From Cryptomeria japonica (Eukaryota > Streptophyta > Pinopsida > Cupressales > Cupressaceae), in contig NC_081406.1 in assembly GCF_030272615.1 (NCBI RefSeq), positions 214,887,497-214,951,496 of the forward strand: 64,000 nucleotides of DNA, given 5' to 3'. A program made the position numbers and the translations under genes. Under the pieces are notes generated by a model. That model searched no databases. It saw nothing but the letters and a program-made list of their open reading frames with translations, and had not been told where the DNA came from. Below, piece by piece: positions 33,170 to 45,600 of the stretch; the first letter of the stretch is position 1, and each line of letters opens with the position of its first letter.

Positions 33170-34272
33170 ATGTCCTTAGTGGAATCTATAGGAGACAATA
33201 TCATGGTGACCAATGTAGAGTTGGCCAAGAAAGTGGATGATCAGGAGGAGGAGAATAGACTCCTGAAAGAGAAATTGATTGAATGGAGAGTAAGCTTGGG
33301 GCAATTGAAACCAAGGCTGGTGAAGTGTTGTTAAAGGTGGAAGGAGTAGAAGGGAATGGTAAAGAAGTGTTAGAGATAGACAAGATACCTAATCCTATCC
33401 TAGAGAAATAACCTTTCTTGAAGGTATTGAAGTCCTTGAGTGGCAAATCACTAGAAGGGTTGCCATTGTTCACTGGTAAGATGGAGATAGAAGTGGTCCT
33501 AGAATGGATAGAAGGTATGGAGAACCACTTTGAATGTGAAGGCATAACTGAAGCGCAGAGAGTCAAGGTAGCCAAGTCAAGGATGAGAGGAGCTTCCCTC
33601 ACATGGTGGCAATTTGTACAAGATGAGAGGAAGAAAATGGGCAAAGTACCCATCTCTTCTTGGAAAGGGATGGTAGTCAAAATCAAAGAAGTCTATCTCC
33701 CTGATGACTATGAAGTGCAAATTCATTGGAAGAGAAAAAAATTAAGACAAAAGGATCTTGATGTTAGTAGCTATATGAAGGAGTTTCACAAAGTTATCCT
33801 TAGATCTCATGCAGTGGAAGAAGAGACTCTCAAGGTTGCTAGGTACCTAAATGGTCTACAGTGGAACATCCAAGAAGAAATTAGTCTAATGAGCCTAAGA
33901 ATAGTCCATCAAACCTTTCAACTTTCCCTTAAGGTGGAGGAAAAACTAAAAAGAAGACCTGACTCAAGCAACAATAGGGGCAGAGGTAGAGGAAAAGACA
34001 ATAGAGGCCATAGAGAAGGCTTTGGAGGAAGAAGTTCAGAACAAAGAACACAAGGAGAGTCTAAACTCATTGAGCAGTAAGAGAGTGGCAACAGTAGAGG
34101 AGGATTCAATAGAGGAAAGGGATCAAATAGTGATTTTAGAGGAAGATCTAATGGACAAGGAAGAGGTTCCTCCTACTTTGCAACAATCAAGTGTTACTAT
34201 TGTAACCAACTTGGTCATCCAACATATAGGTGTCCAGAGAAGGGATCATCGTCACATGGTGGTGAAAGAAGA
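33170..34272 (+). pseudogene. G gag
   Basis: The likely start is the ATG at 33170 (MSLVESIGDN), opening a coiled-coil segment. A stop and frame change near 33330-33415 precede the gag domain (LPLFTGKM, VLEWIEGMENHFECEG, ASLTWWQF, VARYLNGLQWNIQ). A Gly/Arg-rich stretch follows and then, after another frame change near 34080, a CCHC zinc knuckle, CYYCNQLGHPTYRC, at 34192-34233. The layout and many residues match J's gag, for example GKM, the WW after TLT/SLT, and VARYxNGL. Confidence 0.88.
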
Positions 34273-34692
34273 GTGAGTTATCTCCAAGAATATTCTTCAA
34301 GTAGTAAGACTTCAGAGGCTGCCTTAGAGTCCGAAGTAGGTGAGAACTTGATGATAAGGAGAACTTTGATCAAAGAACTGGTCAGAGAAGAGCCTAGCCA
34401 AAGAAGGTCCTTATTTAGGATCAAATGGAAGATTTTGGATAAAGTGTGCAAAGTGATCATTGATTCAGGGTCTATAGACAACATTGTCTCAGAAGAGGTA
34501 GTGAGAAAGTTCAAATTGCAAAGGATACCTCACAACAATCCTTATAGAGTCACTTGGTTGAACAAAGGTCAACATGTCCTAGTTAATGAGCAAGCATGGG
34601 CAGATTTTACCATTGGAAGGTATAAGGACAAGGTATTGTGTGATGTCCTACCCATGGATGCATGCCATCCTCTTTTAGGAAGACCATGGTGA
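34273..34692 (+). pseudogene. G aspartic protease
   Basis: Retropepsin-like domain with catalytic VIIDSGSIDNIVSEEV near residue 58 and the closing LLGRPW at the 3' end, followed at once by a TGA where the frame should continue to RT. A TAA near 34860 lies in the linker. Clearly homologous to J's protease (IIDSGSHSNLLS and LILGRPW). Confidence 0.88.
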
Positions 34693-34881
34693 TTCGATAG
34701 ACAAGATATCCATGATGGAGCCAAGAATGCATACTCATTCAAGAAAGATGGAGTCACATTCAAGATTTGGTCCATCTTTGAGGAAGGTGAAAAAAGGGCA
34801 GCGGGTCCAAATGTTCTTTTGGTGAGTGAAAAAAAGTTCTTAAAGACACTTGAGGAAGGTTAAGGTATAGGGTTTTCACTT

Positions 34882-35667
34882 GTGATGAAGCCCAAAGAAG
34901 AATACAAGAAAGAGCATCAAGATTTGCCATTAGAGGTGCAATATTTTTTGAAGAAATTCAAAGGCATAGTAAGTGAAGGACAACTAGCCGCCCTACCTCC
35001 TAAAAGAACCATAAGCCATCAAATAGACTTCATTCCTAGAGCATCCTTTCCTAATAAGGTAGCCTACAAAATGATTCCTCAACAAAATGTTGAAATTGCC
35101 AAGCAAATCCAAGAGCTCTTAGACCAAGGCCTAATTAGGAAGAGTATTAGCCCTTGTGCTATCCCTACTATGTTGGCACCAAAAAAAGGTGGTACTTGGA
35201 GATTGTGTATAGATTCTAGAGCCATAAATAGGATCACCATCAGATATAGGTTCCCTATTCCTAGAATAGAAGACCTAATGGATTGTTTAGGGGAAGCCAA
35301 GTACTTTACCAAGATTGACCTTAAGAGTGGCTATCATCAAATTAGGATTAAGGAGGGTGATGAATGGAAAAATGCATTCAAGACTACTGAGGGTCTTTAT
35401 GAGTGGCTTGTAATGCCATTTGGCTTATCTGATGCTCCAAGAACATTCATGAGACTCATGAATGAGGTGATGAAGGACTTCATAGGTAAATTTGTGGTAG
35501 TATGTCTTGATGATATTCTGATTTTCAGTAAAGATAGGGCAGATCACATTAATCATTTGCAAGATGTATTACAAAGATTGTATGATGAAAAGCTAACCAT
35601 GAATTTGGATAAGTTTGAGTTTGTCAAGAAGGAGCTGGTTTACCTTGGGTTTGTGTCATCTCAATAA
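34882..35667 (+). pseudogene. G reverse transcriptase
   Basis: Gypsy RT with the standard series: [72 protein letters not shown] and the catalytic VVCLDDILIFSK (LDD). The domain is open throughout 261 codons and stops with a TAA at 35665 at the start of the connection to RNase H. Confidence 0.93.
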
Positions 35668-36490
35668 AAACTCAAGATGGATCCAAGCAAGGTTGAAGCC
35701 ATTGTAAATTGGCCTACTCCTCAGACAACAATAGGGGTGAGAAGCTTCCATGGACTAGCTTAGTACTACAAGAAGTTCATTAGGCAGTTCAGTGCTATAT
35801 GTGCACCCATATTAGAGACCATTAGAGGTGGAGTAAAGGCAAAGTTTCAATGAGGTGAAGCAACAAACAAAGGTTTTGAAACCTTAAAGGAGAAGATAGC
35901 TACCCAACCGGTACTAGTGTTGCCTAGTTTTGAGAAACTTTTCATTGTAGAATGTGATGCAAGAAATGTTGCAGTAGGTGCTATCCTAAGCCAAGAAGAC
36001 AGACCAATAGCTTTCCATAGTGAGAAGCTAAGTGATGCCAAGAGGAAGTACTCCTCTTATGATCTTGTGTTGTATGATTTAGTGCAGTCATTGAGGAAGT
36101 GGAGACACTATCTCCTCCCTAAAGAATTTGTGGTCTATATGGACAACCAAGCTTTGAGTTTCCTAAACTCACAAGATAAACTTAGTCATAAACACATGAA
36201 ATGGGTGGAGTATATGCAGGTCTATACATTCACCATTAGGCACAAGAAAGGGTAGTTAAACTGGGTAGCTGATGCATTGAGTAGAAGACTTTTGACAGTA
36301 CAAGAAATCCAATTGAGAAGCATAGGTGTGGATAGTTTTAGAGACTTTTACCCAGAGGGTGAAGACTTCTCAAATTCCTACAATGTGTGTAAGGAATATC
36401 AAAATCACTTCATAGTGAGCATTCTGATTTTACTTTGCAAAATGGACTATTGTTCAAAGGTGGACAACTTTGTGTGCCTAGAGGCTCAAT
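35668..36490 (+). pseudogene. G RNase H and linker
   Basis: From KLKMDPSKVEAIVNWPTP (connection domain) through the RNase H fold: LFIVECDARNVAVGAILSQE carries the first catalytic Asp, AFHSEKLSDAKRKYSSYD the Glu region and VYMDNQALSFL the next Asp. It ends at the tether IRHKKG. Stops occur near 35761, 35851 and 36255, the last changing a conserved residue in the Asn-rich motif before VADALSR. Confidence 0.88.
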
Positions 36491-37764
36491 GAGAGAAAAC
36501 ATTATTCAAGAGAAGCATAATGGCAGCCTTAGTGGACATTTTGGAGTCAATAAGGCTCAAGATTTGGTTCAAAGATACTATTACTGGCCAAGGATGAGTC
36601 AAGATGTGAAGAAATATGTGAAGACTTGCATAGTTTGCCAAAAATCCAAGGGTACTTCAACAAATTATAGATTGTACTAACCTCTTCCCATACCAAATAG
36701 ACCTTGGGAATGCATTAGCATGGACTTTGTAGTAGGTTTACCAAGCAAAAAGTAGGGATATGACAACATTTATGTCATTATGGACAGGTTTAGCAAAAAG
36801 GCTCACTTTGTGCCTTGCAAGACTACTCATGATGCATGCCAAATTGCTCAATTGTTCTTCAAAGAGGTAGTGAGGATACATGGTTTACCCATGAGCATTG
36901 TTTCAGATAGGGACTCAAAATTTATGAGTCATTTTTTGAAGACACTATGGCAGAAGCTTGGCACCAACCTCTCTTTTAGATCAGCCTACCATCCTCAAAT
37001 AGATGGGTAGACCGAAGTGGTGAATAGGAGCTTGGGAAACTTGTTAAGGTGCCTTACTAAGGAATATGGAAAAACATGGGATCAAGTACTCTCACAAGGT
37101 GAATATGCATACAATGACACCATAAATAGGACTATTGGTAAGAGCCCTTTTGAAGTGGTCTATGGTGTGCACCCAAGAGGCATTTTGGAGTTAAGAGACT
37201 TAGGAAGTGTAGCAGCAGGAAGTCGATATGCAGAGGAATTTGCTCAATCAATCAAGGAAGTCCATGATTCAATTAGACAAGAATTGGTGGAGAACACAAG
37301 CAAGCTCAAACAAAAAGTTGATGAAAAGAGGAAGAACCTCCAATTTCAAGTAGGAGATCTTGTCAAGGTACACTTGAACAAAGCAAGGCTACAACAAGGA
37401 GTGCCAAACAAGTTACAAATGAGGAGGATAGGTCCATGTGCCATTCTAGCCAAGTATGGAGAAAATGCCTACAAGGTGGATCTACCTAGTGACATAGGCT
37501 TGTCACTGGTTTTCAATATAGCAGACTTAGTTGCATACAAGGGACCGGTTCAATGTTCATATTGTAGTCACTTAGAGGTTTTAGTTGATGTAAGCAACCT
37601 TCAGTTACCAGCCAAACCAAATCCAAAGGCTGAGAAGGTGTTGAGTTCAAGGATCGCTAAGAAGACAAGGCATCAAGTCTATTGGGAGAACCTAATCAAA
37701 TGATAGGGTATGGATGATGCTAAAGTGACATGGGTGATGGAGAAATAGTTTAAGAATATTGGGA
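36491..37764 (+). pseudogene. G integrase with chromodomain remnant
   Basis: The HHCC zinc domain is complete (SGHFGVNKAQDLVQRYYYWP then CIVCQKSKG). The catalytic core shows all three DDE residues: Asp in CISMDFVVGLP, Asp in VSDRDSKFM, Glu in TEVVNRSLGNLL. A TAG replaces Gln near 37008. A GPY/F-like module (RRIGPCAILAKYGENAYKVD) follows. After the final open frame (KTRHQVYWENLIK, 37703) the frame continues through two stops into GMDDAKVTWVMEK, a chromodomain-like end. Chromodomains direct chromovirus integration to particular chromatin. Confidence 0.88.
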
Positions 37765-37804
37765 TTAATCAAAATCCAATTCCCAAAGAGGTGACATGAT
37801 CTTC

Positions 37805-37819
37805 TTTTGTTTGGGAGAA
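37805..37819 (+). promoter_or_regulatory. G polypurine tract
   Basis: TTTTGTTTGGGAGAA directly precedes the 3' LTR start TGGTGTAGG. Confidence 0.65.
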
Positions 37820-39463
37820 TGGTGTAGGAGCACCTAGGACTTAGGCAATTTAGTTTTACAATTTTGGCTTGTACTGACCCTAGCCAAGTCAGTTATGAAT
37901 AAGTACTCCAAGAGGTTCCAAGAGTTAGCATTTTGTGTCAATGTAGGCCTAGGTTGTGTTCATCCTACTTAGGTTTGCATTTTTGTGTAAATAGTGAGTT
38001 TGAGTAGCCAATTGACCTTTTTGATGGTCAAAAGTGTCAAAACTTGGCATGAGAATTAGGGAGGGTTAAATAGGTATTAGAAATGTTTCAAAGGTCATTT
38101 ATGATGATTTGGAGTAGGTCTTATAAGTTGGAGAGACCAAAAGTGCAAAAGTTGCAAAGTTGTAAAAAGCTGTCATGACAACTTTTGAAAGTTGTCATGA
38201 CAAATTTTGTCCTGAATTGGTTAGCGTTGGAGTTAAGGATTGTTTAACACCCTAGGAGGACTGCACACATGGGAAGCCTATATATACCCTCTCTTTCATG
38301 TTTACCAAGGTTGGAGAAGTGTGTGATGTGAGTTCAACAACTGAAACTACTCATTTTTAGTCTTGTTGGTAGCATTTTGGCTTGATTTTACTCATTTGGC
38401 AATTGAATATGGATTGAATCCATTGATCCAGCAATTTATTGAGTTACTCATGTGTGTTATTGAGTTTTTGGTTCACTTTAGAGTCTTTTAATTATTTTTC
38501 TTTGGTGTTTTTCTTGTTCAAGTCTGCAAACAACTAGTTTTAGCTTGTAAATAGCAATTTTCTTGTAAATATGGTTGCCCCATGAGTTCCACACGTGCCG
38601 CCATCACGGCTTGTTGGAAAATGATGGAAAACTCTTTTTATAGTGTAAATATGCAGGTTCAATTTCTGAAGAAGATGTTTGATGTGACTGTCACCTTATT
38701 CTAGGTGAGTCCAGGAGCAACCCAGTTAGAGGAAATAAGGTGAAAATGGAGTGTTAAGTGCAGGGGTGTGTGCCAAATCACCATTTAAGAGTTTGGAGGG
38801 GTTAATGGAGTTGGGGAAGACTTTTCCATGTAGGGAGAAGCTTTTAAAAATCCATTTAATACCAAAACCCTAATTTGTTCATTCGTTGTCGGTTAAAGGC
38901 CTTGTAAACCCTTCAAAACCCTCATTTTGGGGTTCATACATTCTACGGTAAAACCAGGGGCCAAAACCAAAAAAATCCTTTAGGGATAGCTTTATATTTG
39001 AAGAAAATTCAAACTTATTTGGGGGTCCTTCGAATCTTTTTCACCCAAGCCCTATAAAACTGGATTTGGAGGCCTAATTAGGCCTAATTCCTTGTAGCCC
39101 TTTTCTAGACAAGATTTTGAAATCGGTAATAAACCTCAAGGTTGCAAAACACTAATGAACCCCAAATTCACTAAAAACATGTTAGAAGACCTCTCTACAC
39201 CTCTGCATCCTCTCACAATAGTTGGAGGTCATTTTGACAAGTTGAAGCCAAGAGGCCAGAATTGAGCACCTGAGAAGCATAGTGAATTGATAGGGTTCCT
39301 AGCCAAAAAACCTGAAGCAAACACCTTAGTAAGGTCAAGAATCAAGTACTAGAAGAGATTGAGAAGGAATTGGATGTCTAGAGTGCAAATAGGCCTGGTG
39401 AGTTGGCAAAATTGAGCAAGACCAACTAGGTGGAGTGCTAAGCAGGCTAGGTAAACCCCATCA
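37820..39463 (+). repeat. G 3' LTR
   Basis: 1644 bp, TGGTGTAGGAGCACC...CCATCA, with TATATATA near 38279-38286. It carries the empty site for H near 37874. It has an extra short AGTTGTCATGACAA repeat near 38165-38205 that the 5' copy has only once. Confidence 0.9.
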
Positions 39464-39954
39464 GTTATGAAGGTGTTTGGCACTCATGGTCAGAGTTGAA
39501 ACCGGTATTGAATCCAACAATGCAGATGCTATTCTGAAGTAGTACATTGTTATTGGATTTAACCATCCAATTGTAGTCAGTATGACTCCTATTTTGTGAT
39601 TGAGCAGTGAGCTCTATGCAATTGGCCTTTCTACATGTGCAAAACCCATTTGTATACACTTACTATTTTTAGTAGTATCATCTAATTGTGGGTAAGGTTT
39701 CCCATGGTGAGTTTTCTCCTTACAGGATTTCCATGTCAAAATATCTATGTCACGTATTGTGGATGTTGTTTCTCTTTCTGTTTCATGCATTAAGCTATAC
39801 CGACACTACTATAACTGTTAATCTGTTTTACTGGCATTAAGTTTGTTTTACCGACACTAAGTTTTAAGTTGGAATAATTTTTTTTGAGTTGTAATTTATT
39901 GACAAATGGTTCACCCCCCCTTCTTAGTTGTCCTTCCTGGTTCCTAACACTTAT

Positions 39955-40790
39955 ACCTTGTTAGATTTACCAATGTAGAATTATCCTTGATAGATAATTT
40001 CTCACTTGTCACCATAGGAGTACTTACCGGTTTGGAATCATCTATACCAAAATTCTTTAGCAATTCCCTTAGATGCTTAGTTTGATAGATAAAAATGCCT
40101 TTGTCAATTTGTGTAATCTGCAAACCTAAGAAAAATTTCATCTCACCAATCATGGACATTTCAAATTCTTTCGTCATATTATTAGCAAATTCCATGCACA
40201 ATTTATCTTCTCCTCCAAAAATGATATCATCAAAAAATACTTCAATAATCAGAATATCATTATCAGTGATCTTATAATATAAGTTACTATCAACACTACC
40301 TTTAATAAAACCAAGCTTGAAAAGATATCTATCCAACCTTGCATACCAAGCTCTAGGAGCCTATTTCAATCCATATAAAGATTTCTTCAATATGCAAACC
40401 ATATCTTTATCATCTGTCAGTGAAAATCCATCAGGTTGCTCAATGTATACTTCTTCTTCAAGTTCACAATTCAAAAATGCACATTTAACATCCATTTGAT
40501 AAACCTTATAGCTCTTATAAGCTGCATAGGCAAGAAATAGTCTAACAACTTTAATTCTAGCTACAGGTACAAATGTCTCACCATAATCAATTCCTTCCAT
40601 TTTAGAATATCCTTTACAAATCAATCTAGCCTTGTTTCTTACAAATTGACCATCCTCATTCAATTTATTTCTAAAAACCCATTTATCTCCAATAACATTC
40701 TTATTTATAGGTCGGGGAACTAAAGTCCAAGTTTCATTCTTTTCTATCTAATCTAATTCATCTTCCATAGCCTTTAACCAATGTTCATCC
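39955..40790 (-). pseudogene. A reverse transcriptase
   Basis: Copia RT on the minus strand, beginning near 40790 (EHWLKAMEDELD). Motifs: NVIGDKWVFRNKLNEDGQ, QMDVKCAFLNCELEEEVYI, LYGLK then a stop (Gln to TAG) before APRAWYARLDRYL, and catalytic FFDDIIFGGED (normally YVDD). It ends at NLTRYK, where C interrupts; the chain resumes at 17821. The FFDD form and the TAG indicate decay. Confidence 0.9.
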
Positions 40791-42049
40791 TTACAAGCTT
40801 CAATAACAAATATCGGTTAAACTTGAGAAATAAGACATATGTCTTCATTTTCTAGTTTTCTTCTTGTCATAACTCCCCTATTCCTATTTCCAATGAATGA
40901 TTTAATCTTACATACCTTGGTGTCTTCTGAACTTCAGGTTCATTGTTGTGATCATCAATCACAGTTGAATTTTCTGATTGTGTCGGTGTAACAGTCTTAG
41001 TTTCCTATACCAATTGAGGCATTGTTGGTTTAGTTATGATCATTTTCACTACCGGTTCCTTGTCTTATGATATAGAATGATTTATGTACTGCTCATCCAC
41101 TTTCACATTAGCACTCTCCACAATTTTCTATAATATTTTGTTATAACATCTATATGCTTTGATTTGAATTGAATAACCAAGAAATATCCCTTCATCACAT
41201 CTAGGATCAATCTTTCCAATTGAATCATCTCTTCTGATATAGCATTTACTTCCAAAAATTCTAAAATACTTAACAGTAGGTGTATGTCCAAACCATAATT
41301 CCTAAGGGGTCTTACCAGTTTTACCTTTGATGTAAACTCTGTTGAATGTGTAGACTATTGTAATCACTACTTCTCTCCAGTAGATATGAGGCAATTTGGC
41401 TTCCATCATCATAGATCTTGCCGCATCCAAAATGGTTATGTTCTTTATTTCCACTAAGGAGTCCTAGGTGCAAATAATTGTCTCCTGATTCCATTTGTCT
41501 CACAATAACTGTTAAATTCATGAGAAGTGAACTCACCGCCATGATCTAATCTTAAACATTTGAATTTCAATCCAGTTTCTATTTCAACCTTTTCTCTAAA
41601 GATCTTGACTTTCTCAAAAGCTTCAGCTTGTCCTTAAGAAAAATCACCATCATCCTAGAATAGTCATCAATAATCAACATGAAATACCTATCACCTTGAA
41701 AGATTCTAGTCCTTGTTGGACCACATAAGTCAGTGTGAATCAAATCAAGTACATCATTAGATTTATTATGTATGCTCTTAAAATAACTTCTAACTTTCTT
41801 TCCCAATTGACATTCCTTACATACCAAATTATGAGGCTTTATAATCTTAGGTACATCTCTAACTGCCTTAGTTGAACTGATCTTAACAGTATAATCAAAA
41901 TTAACATGACACAACCTCTTATGCCATAACCAACTCTCATCCATATGAGCAATCAAACATGTCTTATTACTAGTGTTCAAGTGCAAGATATTACCTCCAG
42001 TCTGAATACCAGTTGCGATCTCCAAACTAGTCTTGTTAATGGTTTTTCA
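40791..42049 (-). pseudogene. A integrase and linker
   Basis: On the minus strand the pre-integrase zinc region (HKRLCHVNF, CKECQLGKKVRSYFKS) is followed by the catalytic core with Asp in IHTDLCGPTR, LIIDDYSRM and a GGEFTS-type region near 41540. A frameshift near 41580 and further breaks near 41320 and 41100 follow. The C-terminal region includes RCYNK and SANVKVDEQ near 41110, the same place where F interrupts C. The linker to RT (40791-41090) carries stops. Confidence 0.87.
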
Positions 42050-42641
42050 TTTTCTATCTTTAAAATGATGTTGGAAACCCTTGTACACCAATTGACCAAC
42101 ACTAAAAAGATTATGCTTTAAACCTTCTACATAATACACATTATTAGTGTTATGCTTACCATCCAAAGAAATAATACCTCTACCTCTGATCATGCATGCT
42201 TTGTCATTACAAATCTGACTTGGCCGCCATTGTATTCTTGCAGGGACACAAATTTCCCTTTATCTCTAGTCATATGATGTGAGAATCCACTATCAATTAC
42301 CCATTCATCCTTATCTTGAACTTTTTCTGCTAGGGCTTTTTCTTCATTTATGATAACCATTTCTGGTTCATCTCCCTTTAAAGTATAGAACAACCATTCC
42401 TTTCCATTGCTGGATCCACTAGAAGGGTCTTTTGTCTGTTCATCTCCAGAGTCATCAATTACTCCTTCCTCATCCACTGTGTAGTATTGTTTACTTTTCT
42501 TGAATCTATATTTATTCTGGTTAGGCTTAAATGATTTCTTAACTCTTTCCTCAAACCTTGCATTCCTTTCAGGACATCTAGATGCAAAATGACCAATCTT
42601 ATTACATGAAAAACATTTAAAAGGTGTTTTTCTTTCATATT
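42050..42641 (-). pseudogene. A zinc knuckle and protease
   Basis: Minus strand, continuing gag after the D insertion: zinc knuckle CFSCNKIGHFASRCP near 42600-42560 (complete), a Lys/Arg-rich stretch, an acidic linker and the protease motif DEWVIDSGFSHHMTRD near 42300, with catalytic DSG retained. A frameshift near 42470 separates knuckle and protease frames. In C the same region reads as one frame. Confidence 0.88.
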
Positions 42642-42646
42642 TACTT

Positions 42647-45600
42647 TGTAGTACCCCTCCTCAATTGAACTTATTAGATTCATATTTTACTATTATTTAC
42701 TTTCAGTGGATACATTACCATTATGTGTTATTCAGACTTATATGACATTATTTCATGCTTTATCTGGATATGAGATGCATACTTTATTTATAGTATTTCA
42801 GTACTTGTGATTTGTGGTATTTTATGGATTATTGTTATGTACTAACACTTTACTTTCTCTATGCAATGTGTAATTATATGTTGCGTGTCTACAATTGTAT
42901 TGGATGGGAGGGGATGATTTTCCTTCACTCACTCCACTGAGACAGGGAACGTCATGATTCTCCTTCATCGATGTGTGTACTATGTATTCTATATTTGTAT
43001 ATATGCATGTTTGGTTCGATGATGCAGGACATTGGAGGTACAAGTATCGGGCAAGTATGAGGTATCATCTCCACCTGGCTTCATAGGTCTAAGCATGCCT
43101 TATTTGTCCGATGGGAGTGGAGGAGATAGTGGTTGACCCTAATTTTACCCCAGTTACACTCTTATAAGTGTCGTCAGTTGGTCATCTTTTCTGTATTTTC
43201 GGCCTTCGAGTTTTGTTTGTTTGACTTTTCAGAGTCTTTGTTTGGGTCTTCTCAGTTTGTGTGCCCTAGTAGATTAGATTGATTATTTGAGTTAATGGCA
43301 TCACCTTATAGTTAGCATATTTAATTTATGAATTATAATGTTTTAGTGATTACGAATTTAATTAATTAAGTGAAGTAATTAAATTTAATTGCAAAGTGCA
43401 TTATATTAGAAATATAATTTTATTTAAATTCAGTAGAAAATAAATTAATTGTATTTATTGTTCTCTAGATTTTAAAACTAAAATTACTATCCTTAATTAG
43501 TTTGCAAATTGCATTATTTTAGAAATATAATTTTATTTAAACTTTAGTGGGAAAATAAATAAAATTAAATGCATTTATTGTTCTCTAGATTTTAAAAATA
43601 AATTAGAAATAAATAAAATAAAGTTGATTTACTTTCCTTAAATATTTTTTTAGAAAGTTAATTAAATGGGCATGAGAAAAAAAAAGAAAAAAAAAGAAGG
43701 AAAGTAATGATTTTTGGGAAATTGCATTTTCATTTGTTTTTTGTAGGAATTAGAAAATAAAATAAAATCCTTTTACTTTGAATTGGAATATTATATTTTG
43801 GGAGAGGAAAATATTTTCAACCTAAAAATGTTTAGGTTAAATATATTTTTGGGGGTTAACGGGAAGGAGACAATAGTCTATGGGAAGAAATTTTTAAAAT
43901 TTCTTGGATGCATGTTGGGGAAATAAGGATCTAGTTGCATGAGCTCTTCCTCAAGATCTTCAAGGAAAGCTTCCAAGGTTGGATAGCTTCTGCCTGTTTA
44001 TTTATATATATATATTAAATCAAATATTCTTCCTCTCTATAGTTTCTGGTGTGTATTTGTAAATTTTTTTTTTTAAAAATAAATAGAATATGGCTGTGTC
44101 TTTCATTTCTGGTTGAGTTTTAATTTTGGTTATGGTTAAATGTTTTGTTTTCAAGTTTAAATCACAGGGGTTATGCTGGCAAAATTTTGCTAGAATTAAC
44201 CTCTTGTGCTTCTAGCCTATGTTTTCTTCTGGTAGTTTATTTTAATGAAATGAGGAATAGAGTTATATTTCCCTTTCCATTCTTTTGTTGCCATATTTAT
44301 TTGGAAAGGTTCAATCAATTTGGCTCTATTGATTTTGGGTTTAAAACTTTTCTCATTTTTACAAGTCTCTATTTGTCACAAAATATGTGAAATTTGTTTT
44401 GGGTAATTGTTATTTTTTTTTAACCAGTGAATAAATTTCTTTCTATAGTTTAAAAGGAATTATTTATTTATTTATTTTTTTAGTTCACTGCTCTATTGAT
44501 GAGCAGTTAAAATCTTGTTTAGAAACTATATTGGTATTAAAGAAAAAAAAATTAAGTTTTAATATTTTTTTTGTTATTTCAAAGTGTATTGTAAATTTTA
44601 AATTTTTATTAAATTTTAAAAAAAAATATAAAAAAAAGGGGAGAGGGTGGTAGCTTGCTACTAATGGTAGGAGCTACCATACGGTAGCAGTGCTACCGTG
44701 CGGTAGCACCTGCCACCGTAAGGTAGCAATGCTACTGTGCGGTAGTACTTGATACCGTAAGGTAGTAGTGCTACCGTAGGGTAGCAAAAGCTATCATAGG
44801 CAAACAATTAATTTGCCTTCCCTGTCCTGTGCCCAGAATGTTAGGATTCGAGTTTCGTGGCTCCAGCAAATTTATGTTTCGGAATTCATTTTTATGTTAT
44901 ATATATACATATATGATATATATTCAGTGAATATATACTCGTATACATATATTATATTATTGTATATATATATAATTAAGTCAGAATTTATTTTATCTTC
45001 TTAAAAGCATATATTTCGATTCTTGTATTAAATTAATCATGAATATATGTTAGGGGATTAATTTTTATGCGGTTAAATTTAGCCTTATTGGACAAATGAC
45101 AACTTTGCTATTTTTTTAATCAATAAAGCTGTATTTTCTATTTTTCTAGAATATATGTAATTGCAAGTATTTAGTGCTTTTTATTGTTTTAAAAAGATTG
45201 CTTGTTATAGGATCTTTAGTTTAAATGATAGTTCTAGTAAAAGCATATTTACATTGTAATTCTGATTTCAAGTTGTTGTCATGTCATAATGGTTGTTAAT
45301 ACACCTTGGCTAGGTGTTGTTGTGTAATCTTGTTGTTGTGAGCCAATGTGTGTTATGTTCCAAATGGTCAATCCTGGGTTATTGAGTTGTGTATCCTTCA
45401 CCTGTGGTTTGTTAGGAGTAGATATGGTTGTCAGTTTTACCATAGAGTTCTTGTAGAGAGACCATTCATGTTAGTGTCCTATGAGAGAGAGTGGCTTTCG
45501 AGTAGGGGCTGCACCCAAAGTGGATGGGTTGATAACCCCTCAAAAGTCAGTTAAGAAGTGATAACCTAATAATTGATTAGAGGGTGGGTAGCTAAAATAT

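Larger units (their letters stand above)
30742..39463 (+). mobile_element. Element G: chromodomain Ty3/gypsy element
   Basis: 8.7 kb with a perfect TSD, GTTAT (30737-30741 and 39464-39468). LTRs are 30742-33128 (contains solo LTR H) and 37820-39463. Coding order gag, protease, RT, RNase H, integrase is that of Ty3/gypsy. A C-terminal GPY/F-like module and chromodomain remnant mark it as a chromovirus. LTR ends (TGGTGTAGGAGCACC...CCATCA) match those of J. Several stops are present, many where Trp or Gln codons are expected. Confidence 0.92.
17822..39949 (+). mobile_element. Element C: Ty1/copia element split by F and G
   Basis: Plus-strand copia element inserted in A's pol with a perfect TSD, CTTAT (17817-17821 and 39950-39954). 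Order: 5' LTR 17822-19030, PBS, gag, protease, integrase, F insertion, rest of integrase, RT, RNase H, polypurine tract, 3' LTR (30076-39949, split by G). Without F and G it is about 6.9 kb. It is related to A but is a different family: the Gag domains are alignable, while the LTRs differ except in short patches. Stops and frameshifts disable it. Confidence 0.92.
30076..39949 (+). repeat. C 3' LTR, interrupted by G
   Basis: Two parts, 30076-30741 and 39469-39949, about 1.15 kb in total, matching 17822-19030. G sits between them with TSD GTTAT. Compared with the 5' LTR there is a small deletion near 39905, which removes one arm of the C-run hairpin. The LTR ends GTTCCTAACA. Confidence 0.9.

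Noticed and set aside
44673-44801. CRISPR-like array in D's LTR
   Set aside because: Units are contiguous palindromes without unique spacers, in a plant retrotransposon LTR and duplicated with the LTR.
45348-45554. 68-codon ORF conserved in both D LTRs (55659-55865)
   Set aside because: Conservation is expected because LTRs are copies of each other. No domain, no start context, and its neighbours are non-coding.
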